DNA from: Rugosibacter sp.
Lineage (GTDB): Bacteria; Pseudomonadota; Gammaproteobacteria; Burkholderiales; Rhodocyclaceae
Length of the DNA: 13,233 nt
Direction: 5' to 3'
Assembly: GCA_023257495.1 (NCBI GenBank)
Contig: JALRCC010000181.1
Coordinates: 1-13,233 of the forward strand
The translations under genes were made by a program, and so were the position numbers. The first letter of the stretch is position 1. The number at the start of each line of letters is the position of its first letter. The notes under the pieces are model-generated. The model was not told the DNA's origin. It saw only the letters and a program-made list of their open reading frames with translations, and did not search any database. Below, one piece after another: positions 6,085 to 12,825 of this stretch.

Positions 6085-7019
6085 TTTGATCGCTGAGCGT
6101 TTGCTTGAGGGTTTAACTGGTCGTTGTTTGCTGGGCGGTTTGTCGGACGTTTTTCACGCGCCGAATCCAGCGCCAGACAGAGTTTTTCCGCCCCGTCCAA
6201 CAGGCGCGGTGTATGTCGCTGAATTTCCTGCGGCGGGATGAAATACAGGTTATCGCGCTTGACGGCTGCCAGCGTTTTCCAGCGCCGCCAATCGTTCAGC
6301 CACTCCGGACGTTCATCGCCCATGCCGCTGGCCACAATCACTTCAGGATTGGCGGTGATCACGGCTTCCACCGTGACAGTCGGAGCCAAAATCGGCAGAC
6401 TGCCAAACACATTGCGCCCGCCACATAAGCGAATGACATCGCTGATAATCTGTTTGTCATTCACTGTCATCAAGGGCTGTTTCCAGATCTGATAGAACAC
6501 ATCCACCACCGGGCGTTGACTAAAGCGTGCTGCCAATGCTGCATGACGCGCGCGAAAGGCTGCTGCTGCAGGATTAGCGACCGATTCAGTGCCTGCCAGT
6601 GCGCCAAAGCGTTCAATCTCGCGGGCCACATCCTCGATGCGGTCAGGTTGCGAAACATACAGGGCAATTCCCATCGCCCTTAATTTTTCCAGCACGGCGG
6701 GTGGGTTGCCACTCTGCCAGGCAATGACCAGATCGGGCTTTAACGCCAGAATGGCTTCTAAATCCGGCTGGGTATAGCCGCCCACTTTGGGCAACGCTTT
6801 AGCCGCTGGCGGGTAATCACCATAATCCACATTGCCTACCAGCTTGCCGCCCGCACCCGCAGCGTAAAGCTGCTCGGTAATGTGGGGTGCCAGGCTAATG
6901 ATGCGTTTAGCGGGGGGGGAAGCAACCACAGCGTTGTGAACAGCGGTTTGACTCCATACCGGACTCTGGCCGACACCACAGACCAATAGCAAAAAACAGG
7001 ATAGCCAGTGACTTTTCAT
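6081..7019 (-). CDS. btuF: Periplasmic cobalamin-binding protein BtuF
   Basis: 312-residue precursor. A signal peptide of about 23 residues (MKSHWLSCFLLLVCGVGQSP then VWS) precedes the mature chain; the Cys in LLVC lacks a good lipobox, so a soluble form is likelier than a lipoprotein. Family motifs: RIISLAPHITEQLYAAGAG (39-57), VGNVDYGDYPPAAKALPKVG (61-80), the ALKPDLVIAW strand (92-101), VFYQIWKQPLMTVNDKQIIS (174-193), LCGGRNVF (198-205) and NPEVIVASG (224-232). It binds B12 and delivers it to BtuCD. A polar tail from about residue 287, rich in Asn, Arg, Gln and Pro, extends past the usual end. ATGA overlaps join it to both the upstream EamA gene and the downstream leaderless paralogue, so the three are one operon although btuCD lies elsewhere in the window. 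Confidence 0.88.
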   Translation of the reverse strand: MKSHWLSCFLLLVCGVGQSPVWSQTAVHNAVVASPPAKRIISLAPHITEQLYAAGAGGKLVGNVDYGDYPPAAKALPKVGGYTQPDLEAILALKPDLVIAWQSGNPPAVLEKLRAMGIALYVSQPDRIEDVAREIERFGALAGTESVANPAAAAFRARHAALAARFSQRPVVDVFYQIWKQPLMTVNDKQIISDVIRLCGGRNVFGSLPILAPTVTVEAVITANPEVIVASGMGDERPEWLNDWRRWKTLAAVKRDNLYFIPPQEIQRHTPRLLDGAEKLCLALDSAREKRPTNRPANNDQLNPQANAQRSK

Positions 7020-8014
7020 TTTTTCATTCCGCCGGAACCTGTCTCTGCAGTCGCCGTTGTCATAGCGGCATTGGCCAATGCGTTTTTAGCTTCCTGACTC
7101 TTTTTCCAATCACTGATAGTGGCGAAAATCAGCCCGCCAAGAATCAAGGCAAAGCCCAGGCTGTTGGTCAAGGTAACGGCTTCGCCCAGCACGACAGAAG
7201 CTGCTGCATAGCCCACCGCAGGCACGCAAAGCAGGCTCAGACTCGTGGTAATGGCAGGCAGCGCGCGCGTCACGCTGATCATGGCCCAAAAACAAAAAGC
7301 CGTAGCAATCGGGCCGTTGTAAAGCAACACCCAGCCCAGCGGCCCACCCCACTGTATCGTGCGGACATCTTCAAGCCAGAAGACAAAGGGAATAAGCGCA
7401 CATGCCGCCACCGTCAGCTGCCAGGGCATGAGCGACAACGGCGAGCCTTTCCATTGATGGCCGCGCACCTTCACGATCAAAATCGCCCATAACAATGCCG
7501 CAAACAGCAACAGGCCATTCCCCAGCACCGTATTAGGATCATGCCAATCAAAAGCCAGCGGATTAAACAACACCGCCACGCCAGCGAGCCCCAGCACCAG
7601 CCCCACCATACGCAACGCGGTCAACGATTCGCCCAGCCATAACACAGCCAAAGGCACAACCCACAGGGGCGTGGTGTAAGCCAGAATGGCAGAACGTCCG
7701 GCGGGCACATATTGCAAGCTGATGTTGACCAACCCCATGAATGCGGCCATCTGCAACAAACCTACGCCCAGCACCAAAGGCCAATCTTGCCGATGCGGAA
7801 AGCGCAGCTCATGCCGCCAGGCCGCGATAATCGCCAGCACAATCGCCCCCATGATCAGGCGCAACGCAGCAAAAGTGAGTGGCGGCACATAGTGCAGGCC
7901 ATACTTCATGACCGGCCAATTCACACCCCAGAAAAACACCACTGCCGCCAGCAACAACCATGCGGTGCGCTGGCCTACTACGCCTACTAAGCCTACTGCG
8001 CCTTGATTTGCCAT
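7016..8014 (-). CDS. EamA-family transporter, first gene of the btuF operon
   Basis: 332 residues, about ten predicted helices in two EamA repeats: WLLLAAVVFFWGVNWPVMKY (19-38), LRLIMGAIVLAI, LQYVPAGRSAILAYTTPLWV and, in the second half, PAITTSLSLLCVPAVGYAAA. The N-terminus is short and contains a VG-X repeat (AVGLVGVVGQ) encoded by a 9-bp tandem repeat; the C-terminal tail after the last helix (from about SDWKKSQEAK) is polar and Ala/Thr-rich. A Shine-Dalgarno-like GGGGACGGG precedes the ATG at 8014. Its stop overlaps the btuF start in an ATGA, so expression is tied to btuF. Coupling suggests a corrinoid-related or precursor substrate, but the sequence does not show which. Confidence 0.88.
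   Translation of the reverse strand: MANQGAVGLVGVVGQRTAWLLLAAVVFFWGVNWPVMKYGLHYVPPLTFAALRLIMGAIVLAIIAAWRHELRFPHRQDWPLVLGVGLLQMAAFMGLVNISLQYVPAGRSAILAYTTPLWVVPLAVLWLGESLTALRMVGLVLGLAGVAVLFNPLAFDWHDPNTVLGNGLLLFAALLWAILIVKVRGHQWKGSPLSLMPWQLTVAACALIPFVFWLEDVRTIQWGGPLGWVLLYNGPIATAFCFWAMISVTRALPAITTSLSLLCVPAVGYAAASVVLGEAVTLTNSLGFALILGGLIFATISDWKKSQEAKNALANAAMTTATAETGSGGMKK
7973..7999 (+). repeat. Three-unit 9-bp tandem repeat in the EamA gene N-terminus
   Basis: GCCTACTAC, GCCTACTAA and GCCTACTGC follow one another in tandem. On the minus strand they code for a VG-X tripeptide repeat ahead of the first membrane helix. Copy-number change would stay in frame. Confidence 0.7.
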
Positions 8015-8156
8015 GATCCCGTCCCCATCGATTAAAAATTTTTATCGGCCTGATTCTACAACCCGGTCATCAGCAGGCCGTACGACAGCCAAACCACCGA
8101 CTAATCCACTATCATCACCGTGTTACCAGCGCCGACTTTTTTAACGTATATCGCTC
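8015..8156. promoter_or_regulatory. Divergent intergenic region (EamA-btuF operon / flavin monooxygenase)
   Basis: 142 bp between two divergent starts, so promoters for both directions should be here. It contains an AT palindrome AAAAATTTTT (8034-8043) shortly upstream of the EamA start, an inverted repeat CGGCCTG (8046-8052) / CAGGCCG (8074-8080) around a 21-nt loop, and a copy of the dispersed repeat (8118-8140) ending 16 bp before the monooxygenase ATG. I see no convincing -35/-10 pair and no B12-box, so a cobalamin riboswitch is not supported. Confidence 0.5.
8118..8140 (+). repeat. Intergenic copy of the dispersed 23-bp repeat
   Basis: CCGTGTTACCAGC then GCCGACTTTT, about 21 of 23 matching the 5482-5504 copy, and identical to it over the 16 bp ACCAGCGCCGACTTTT. 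This is the only clear copy outside a coding region, so it cannot be explained by protein conservation. Confidence 0.85.
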
Positions 8157-9167
8157 ATGACTCGTCCTTTAAGACTTTCCATTCTTGATCAAACCCCGGT
8201 GATTTCAGGCCAGCGAGTAGCTGATGCCATTGCTGCCACGGTTGATTTTGCGCAGGCGGCCGACGCCTTGGGCTTTTATCGCTACTGGTGTGCCGAACAC
8301 CATGGTGCGCGTAGCGTGGCCAACCCTTGCCCTGAAGTGATGATTGCCCGTCTGGCCAGCGCCACGCAACGCATGCGCATTGGCTCGGGTGGCATCATGC
8401 TGCCGTACTATTCAGCATGGAAAGTGGCCGAGCAGTTCTTGATGCTCGAGGCCTTGTTTCCGGGCCGCATTGATCTGGGCGTTGGCCGCGCGCCGGGAAC
8501 TGATCAACGCACCGCGCGCGCGGTTTCCCCCAGCGGTTTGCGCAGTGATTTATTTCCCCAGCAGGTGCAAGAGCTGATTTGGCTATTGACCAACACCGTG
8601 CCCGAAGATCACCCCTATCACGGGCTGGTGCTACAGCCGGAAATCGAGACGCGACCCGAGCTGTGGATGCTGGGTTCGTCTGACTTTGGTGGAGCGCTAG
8701 CCGCGCATGTGGGCATCCCGTTTTGCTATGCGCAATTCATCAATGCGCAGCATGGGGATGCGGTCATGCAAATGTATCGCGACAATTTTCAGCCGGGTTA
8801 TGAATCCGCACCGCGTAATGCCGTTGCCATTTTCGTGATCATCGCGGATACGGAAGCCGAGGCGGAAGACATCGCTGCTGCAGTCGATTTGCGTCGCTTA
8901 TTCATGGCGTATGGGCAAAACCTGCCCGTGCCCACCATTGCTGAAGCCCAATCGATCCAGTATACAGAGCGTGACCGCCAGGTCATGGCCAACGAGCGGC
9001 CACGCAGCATCATCGGTACGCCGGACCAGGTGGCAGAACGCATGCTGGCCTTGCGAGAAAAATTCGATACTGATGAGCTGATTATTCTCACGGTTGCGCC
9101 CAGAATCAAAGCGCGCTTTCGCACGGCAGAGCTATTGGCTCAAACATTTTCTCTAGTGTCAGGCTGA
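8157..9167 (+). CDS. LLM-class (luciferase-like) flavin-dependent oxidoreductase
   Basis: 336-residue TIM-barrel flavoprotein of the bacterial-luciferase-like group. Markers: the N-terminal strand LSILDQTP (7-14), YWCAEHHG (43-50), RIGSGGIMLPYYSAWKVAEQ (74-93), LFPGRIDLGVGRAPG (100-114) and the late ERPRSIIGTPDQVAERM region typical of the family. It most resembles the MsnO8/YhbW-type subgroup, which uses reduced FMN with oxygen, substrates mostly unknown. The ATG at 8157 has no clear Shine-Dalgarno and follows a T-rich stretch. It precedes an MFS transporter on the same strand, 79 bp away, possibly a two-gene unit. A link to B12 through flavin chemistry is speculative. Confidence 0.9.
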   Translation: MTRPLRLSILDQTPVISGQRVADAIAATVDFAQAADALGFYRYWCAEHHGARSVANPCPEVMIARLASATQRMRIGSGGIMLPYYSAWKVAEQFLMLEALFPGRIDLGVGRAPGTDQRTARAVSPSGLRSDLFPQQVQELIWLLTNTVPEDHPYHGLVLQPEIETRPELWMLGSSDFGGALAAHVGIPFCYAQFINAQHGDAVMQMYRDNFQPGYESAPRNAVAIFVIIADTEAEAEDIAAAVDLRRLFMAYGQNLPVPTIAEAQSIQYTERDRQVMANERPRSIIGTPDQVAERMLALREKFDTDELIILTVAPRIKARFRTAELLAQTFSLVSG

Positions 9168-9246
9168 CATGCTGCATTAAAAGCGCCATCTCACCCCATT
9201 CACCAGAAACACCCCCCTTCAATCATTCAGTTACCTGGATCACTCC

Positions 9247-10602
9247 ATGCACAACACGCCCCCCTCAGCTACGACAGCACGTGCCTTGATTGATGCAGCG
9301 CCTTTGAGCCGGTTTCAGTGGCAAACATTTTTCCTGTGCTTTTGTATCACGCTGTTCGATGGGTTTGATACACAAGCCATTGCCTTTACCGGCCCGGCCA
9401 TTGCCAGCGCATTTCATCTGGAGCCCAATGAACTCACGCCGCTGATCGTTGCGGGCACCTTGGGCATGGCTTTGGGTGCCGTGACTTTGGGTTCCTTGGG
9501 CGACCGGATTGGCCGACGAACGACAATTCTTTGGGCGGTGCTTGTTTTTGGCGTCTTTTCTTTGCTCACGGGATTTGCGCGCTCGCCACAAGAGATTTTG
9601 CTTGCGCGTTTTTTCACCGGCTTGGGCATGGGTGGCGCAGTGCCTGTCGTGCTCTCTTTAGTCAGTGAGCTCTCCCCTGCCCGCCACCGGGGTTTGATTA
9701 TCACGGGTGCATTGCTGGGCTTGCCCACGGGTGCCATTGGTGGCGGCTTGTTGGCTTCGCGCTTGTTGCCGCAAATGGGCTGGCAAGGCATTTTTATCAT
9801 CGGCGGGGTTTTGCCACTGCTGTTTTTATTCGTCTTACTGGTACGTTTGCCGGAATCCCCCTTCTTCCTGGCCGTAAAAAACCCGGCGTTTTACCAAAAT
9901 AAAATTCAATCCCTTTTAGCGCAGATGTTGCCCACTATCAGCCGCGAAACGCTGCAAAGTTGCGCGCAAATCAGCCCGGAAGAAACAGCGCGGGCATCTT
10001 TCAAAGCCTTGCTGCAACCAAAGTTTTTACGCAACACGCTGGCCGTGTGGCTCACCTATTTCTGTAACTGGGCAGCTTGGTTCATGCTGTTGCTGTGGCT
10101 GCCCACCGTGCTCAAAATGGCTGGTCTTCCGGCGGCACAAGCGGCGCTAGGCACGGTGATCATCAACAGCCCGGCTGTTTTGTTTTGCTTGGTCATGGCG
10201 TATTACCTGCCTAAAAAACCTGTGCGCGTGCTGCTCACGGCGACCTTGTCATTGGGCATCGTCGTCACCTGGATGTTAAGCATGGCAGGCAGTCATTGGG
10301 CCTGGGTGTTTTTTCTGGTGGGTGCGGCGGGCATCGGAGTTGGCCTGCCGCAAATCGCCTTGAATTATGTCGTGCTCGAAGCCTACCCCACCGAGCTGCG
10401 CGCTACGGGTGCTGGCTGGGCGATTGGCATGGGGCGCACCGGTTCTATCGTCGGTGCCGGCTTAGGCGGCTGGCTGCTGAAAACCTTTGGCGTTGCGGGA
10501 TTTTATTCAGCGCTGAGTGTGCCGCTGCTGCTGGCTATCGCCGGTGTGCTGATGATTCGCACAGAAAAAGAGGCAAAAGCCGCGCTAAGCGTCAAAGGAT
10601 AA
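9247..10602 (+). CDS. MFS transporter, aromatic acid:H+ symporter (AAHS)-like
   Basis: 451 residues with about twelve predicted membrane helices. The first helix carries LFDGFDTQAIAFTGPAIA (36-53), the DGFD signature of the AAHS group; the loop between helices 2 and 3 has the MFS motif A GSLGDRIGRR (82-91); a second-half helix carries VLEAYPTELRATGAGWAIGM. AAHS members such as PcaK and BenK import benzoate-type aromatics. A weak GGA stands before the ATG. It may be cotranscribed with the flavin monooxygenase upstream. An aromatic substrate is inferred from family resemblance; which one cannot be told. It converges with cobC across a 67-bp gap with no evident terminator. Confidence 0.87.
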   Translation: MHNTPPSATTARALIDAAPLSRFQWQTFFLCFCITLFDGFDTQAIAFTGPAIASAFHLEPNELTPLIVAGTLGMALGAVTLGSLGDRIGRRTTILWAVLVFGVFSLLTGFARSPQEILLARFFTGLGMGGAVPVVLSLVSELSPARHRGLIITGALLGLPTGAIGGGLLASRLLPQMGWQGIFIIGGVLPLLFLFVLLVRLPESPFFLAVKNPAFYQNKIQSLLAQMLPTISRETLQSCAQISPEETARASFKALLQPKFLRNTLAVWLTYFCNWAAWFMLLLWLPTVLKMAGLPAAQAALGTVIINSPAVLFCLVMAYYLPKKPVRVLLTATLSLGIVVTWMLSMAGSHWAWVFFLVGAAGIGVGLPQIALNYVVLEAYPTELRATGAGWAIGMGRTGSIVGAGLGGWLLKTFGVAGFYSALSVPLLLAIAGVLMIRTEKEAKAALSVKG

Positions 10603-10669
10603 GCCTTTTAGCAAGACATACAAAGCAGCAACCCAAGCCAGCTTTATTGTCGTCTCCCCTCGCCCGCCC

Positions 10670-11665
10670 TTAAGTCACAGGCAAATTTTTCAACGCATCC
10701 TCAAACCTTGCCCATGCGGCTTCGCTGCCAGGCAAGCCAAAACGCAGGGCGGCAGGCTGGGCGAGACGTCGAACCAGAATGCCGCACCGGGCAAGATGTG
10801 CGTAACACGCTTGCGCTTCATCTCCCTGACAAAGTACATATTGAAACAGCGCCGTGCCACCGCTCGGAACCAATCCATAGCGATGCAATAGCGCAGCCAA
10901 GCGTGCACTGGTCTGGCGCAAATACTCACGCTGCGCGGCTTGCCACACCGTGTCACCAAGACCGACTTTTGCCACAAAGCGCGCCGGGTGCGCCAGCGGC
11001 CAGGGGCCGAGCATTGCTTGCAAGTGAGACAACACATCATTTGCCGCAATACAAAATCCGACCCGCGCACCGGCCAGACCAAAAAACTTGCCCAGCGAGC
11101 GCAAGACAATCACATTTTCAGCAGCACTCATCCCTGCCACAGCCGAGAGCGAATTTTCAGCATCCACATCGGCAAAGGCCTCATCCACCACCAGCCAGCC
11201 CTGGTGTTGTGCCAGGCGTTCAGCGGCGGCTAATAAAGCTTCGCGTGAAAAGACATGACCATCGGGATTGTTCGGATTCGCCAGCAGGATCACGTCGGCC
11301 TGTTGTTGCAGTACATCCTGCGCTGCGCATTCAACCACCTCATGCCCCGCAGCGGCCCAAGCGGGAGCATATTCGCCATAACTGGGGGAAAGCACCGCCA
11401 CACGGCCAGGCAAACGCAAGCGCGGCAGCGCCATGATGGCCGCTTGTGAGCCATTCACGGCAAGCAGATTTTTTGCCCCGTAATAAGCACATGCGGCCGC
11501 ATGCAAACCATCATCGTCTTCCGGCAGGCGCTGCCAAACAGCCGCCGGAATGTCCGGAACGGGATAAGGCATCGGCGCAATGCCCGTGGATAAATCAATC
11601 CAGTCATCCAGAGAAATGCCAAATGTCTGGCTTGCTGCCAACAACTTGCCACCGTGTTCAAGCAA
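10670..11665 (-). CDS. cobC: Threonine-phosphate decarboxylase / histidinol-phosphate aminotransferase-like CobC (PLP enzyme)
   Basis: 331 residues if begun at TTG 11665, giving the family-typical start MLEHGGKLL; a TTG at 11701 would add 12 residues and overlap cobD by 44 bp. An AGGGA lies about 10 nt before the chosen start, which overlaps the cobD stop by 8 bp. It is a fold-type I PLP enzyme (CobD in Salmonella nomenclature) that makes (R)-1-amino-2-propanol O-phosphate from L-threonine phosphate for the nucleotide loop. Motifs: WIDLSTGIAPMPYPVP (22-37), LAVNGSQAAI (68-77), LLANPNNPDG (127-136), VVDEAFADVD (159-168), PLP-binding Lys193 in LRSLGKFFGLAGARVGF. All cofactor residues are present. 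It functions with CobD directly upstream. Confidence 0.9.
   Translation of the reverse strand: MLEHGGKLLAASQTFGISLDDWIDLSTGIAPMPYPVPDIPAAVWQRLPEDDDGLHAAACAYYGAKNLLAVNGSQAAIMALPRLRLPGRVAVLSPSYGEYAPAWAAAGHEVVECAAQDVLQQQADVILLANPNNPDGHVFSREALLAAAERLAQHQGWLVVDEAFADVDAENSLSAVAGMSAAENVIVLRSLGKFFGLAGARVGFCIAANDVLSHLQAMLGPWPLAHPARFVAKVGLGDTVWQAAQREYLRQTSARLAALLHRYGLVPSGGTALFQYVLCQGDEAQACYAHLARCGILVRRLAQPAALRFGLPGSEAAWARFEDALKNLPVT
10948..10970 (+). repeat. Copy of the dispersed 23-bp repeat, antisense within cobC
   Basis: CCGTGTCACCAAG then ACCGACTTTT, about 19 of 23 matching the consensus. The host gene is on the minus strand and reads it as KVGLGDTVW. The repeat again points along the plus strand. 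Confidence 0.7.
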
Positions 11666-12737
11666 AAGCGAATTTTCCCTGGCTGAACAAAAAGCCCACA
11701 ATGCTTAATCCGGTAATCACCGCCACCCACGCACTTTGCCCGCAGACGACCAGCGCGCTGGCACGGGCAATATCCGCCGGACGCACGGTATTCTGCACCG
11801 TCGTCGAATCCTTGCCAGGGCCAACTTTTGGCCTCATCTCCCACTGACCGTGATACATCGCCGCACCGCCCAGCTGAACGCCAAGCGCGCCAGCACCTGC
11901 AGCTAAAACAGGCCCGGCATTCGGGCTATCCCAGGCTTTGGCTTGATAACGCCAGCACTGCAAGGCGTTGCGCGTTTTACCTAACAGAGCATAAGTGAGC
12001 GCGGTGAGCCGGGCGGGAATGAAATTCAGCCCATCGTCAATGCGCGCTGCGGCCCAGCCGAAATACATCCGCCGCGCATCCTTGTAACCCCACATCGCAT
12101 CCAGAGTGTTGGCCAGGCGAAACATCACAGCGCCCGGCCCACCCGCGATGCAAAACCAGAACAAGGTACCAAACACCGCGTCGTTGCCATTTTCCAGAAT
12201 CGATTCCACCGTCGCACGAGAAACGCCCTCTTCATCAAGCGTCGAGGTATCACGCGAAACCATCCAGCCCACATGCTGGCGGGCAGCATCCAGATCATGT
12301 GCTGCCAAATCTTTTGCCACGCGCTCGCCGTGCTGCACGAGGCTATGCGTACCCAGGGCAAAATACAGCAACACCGCATCGGCAACCCACGCCCATCCAC
12401 TGCGCCAGCCCCCCAGCACTTCGCTGGCCCATGCGCTCAAAGGGCCTCCGTTAAGGGTGAAAGAAGCAAACAACGTCATTAACCCATGACACGTCAGCAG
12501 GCACAAACCAGCGCTCAGCGCAACACAGGGCACAACAAGCAGTAGCCAGGCCAGTAAACCGCGTAATCGATTAAAGACAGGATGCCCGGGTTCTCCACGA
12601 CGCAACCAGCTTTCCGTGACATTCGCCAGATAGCCAAACCCGACGAGAGGATGAAACCGACGCGGCTCACCCAACAGGCGATCCAGCACCACTCCGGTAA
12701 TCAGCGATAACGGCAAAGCCGTGGAAATCACGAGCAT
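11658..12737 (-). CDS. cobD: Adenosylcobinamide-phosphate synthase CobD/CbiB
   Basis: 359-residue integral membrane enzyme that joins aminopropanol (phosphate) to adenosylcobyric acid. Motifs: VLDRLLGEPRRFHPLVGFG (17-35), the strongly conserved block SRDTSTLDEEGVSRATVESI with ENGNDAVFGTLFWF and GGPGAVMFRLANTLDAMWGY, then FGWAAARIDDGLNFIPARL. The C-terminus ends YHGQWEMRPKVGPGKDSTTV followed by VRPADIARA, as expected. The start is the ATG at 12737 (MLVISTALP), which matches the normal N-terminus; a TTG at 12767 would add ten residues. Neither has a good Shine-Dalgarno. It overlaps cobC by 8 bp downstream and is divergent from cobQ. Confidence 0.92.
   Translation of the reverse strand: MLVISTALPLSLITGVVLDRLLGEPRRFHPLVGFGYLANVTESWLRRGEPGHPVFNRLRGLLAWLLLVVPCVALSAGLCLLTCHGLMTLFASFTLNGGPLSAWASEVLGGWRSGWAWVADAVLLYFALGTHSLVQHGERVAKDLAAHDLDAARQHVGWMVSRDTSTLDEEGVSRATVESILENGNDAVFGTLFWFCIAGGPGAVMFRLANTLDAMWGYKDARRMYFGWAAARIDDGLNFIPARLTALTYALLGKTRNALQCWRYQAKAWDSPNAGPVLAAGAGALGVQLGGAAMYHGQWEMRPKVGPGKDSTTVQNTVRPADIARASALVVCGQSAWVAVITGLSIVGFLFSQGKFAFA
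11820..11829 (+). repeat. Degenerate right box of the dispersed repeat, antisense within cobD
   Basis: GCCAACTTTT matches the right box at 9 of 10 positions and is preceded by GCCAGG, resembling the ACCARC end of the left box. Weak alone; listed because it shares polarity with the other copies. Confidence 0.45.
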
Positions 12738-12825
12738 GGGATAATTGACCGAGCAGGAAAATATCAAAACGTGATTTTAAGCTTTTCCGGCAAAACATAT
12801 TGCAATGCAACAAATTGTAACACAA
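12738..12825. promoter_or_regulatory. Divergent intergenic region between cobD and cobQ
   Basis: 88 bp, clearly more AT-rich than the genes around it, between divergent starts; promoters for both are expected here. It holds the odd palindrome TTGCAATGCAA (12800-12810), close to the cobQ start. It is too short for a full cobalamin riboswitch and no B12-box is seen. Neither start has a clear Shine-Dalgarno. Confidence 0.45.

Noticed and set aside
6123..6180. TCCAGCGCC near AGTTTTT in btuF as another repeat copy
   Set aside because: The right box would need several inserted bases; it falls below the match level of the accepted copies.
5860..6750. Similar stretches ACCAGATCAGGCTTTA and ACCAGATCGGGCTTTA in the two btuF-type genes
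   Set aside because: They encode the shared KPDLV strand of two paralogues, so protein homology explains the similarity.
8046..8080. Possible B12-box remnant or riboswitch helix upstream of the EamA-btuF operon
   Set aside because: The minus-strand sequence has GCCTGCTGATGACCGG, only loosely like the B12-box. The gap is 142 bp and shows none of the other conserved riboswitch helices, so the inverted repeat alone is not enough.
10708..11436. Plus-strand 242-codon frame opposite cobC
   Set aside because: Composition is His/Pro/Arg/Gln-rich with no domain; the minus strand codes for a complete PLP enzyme with all active-site motifs.
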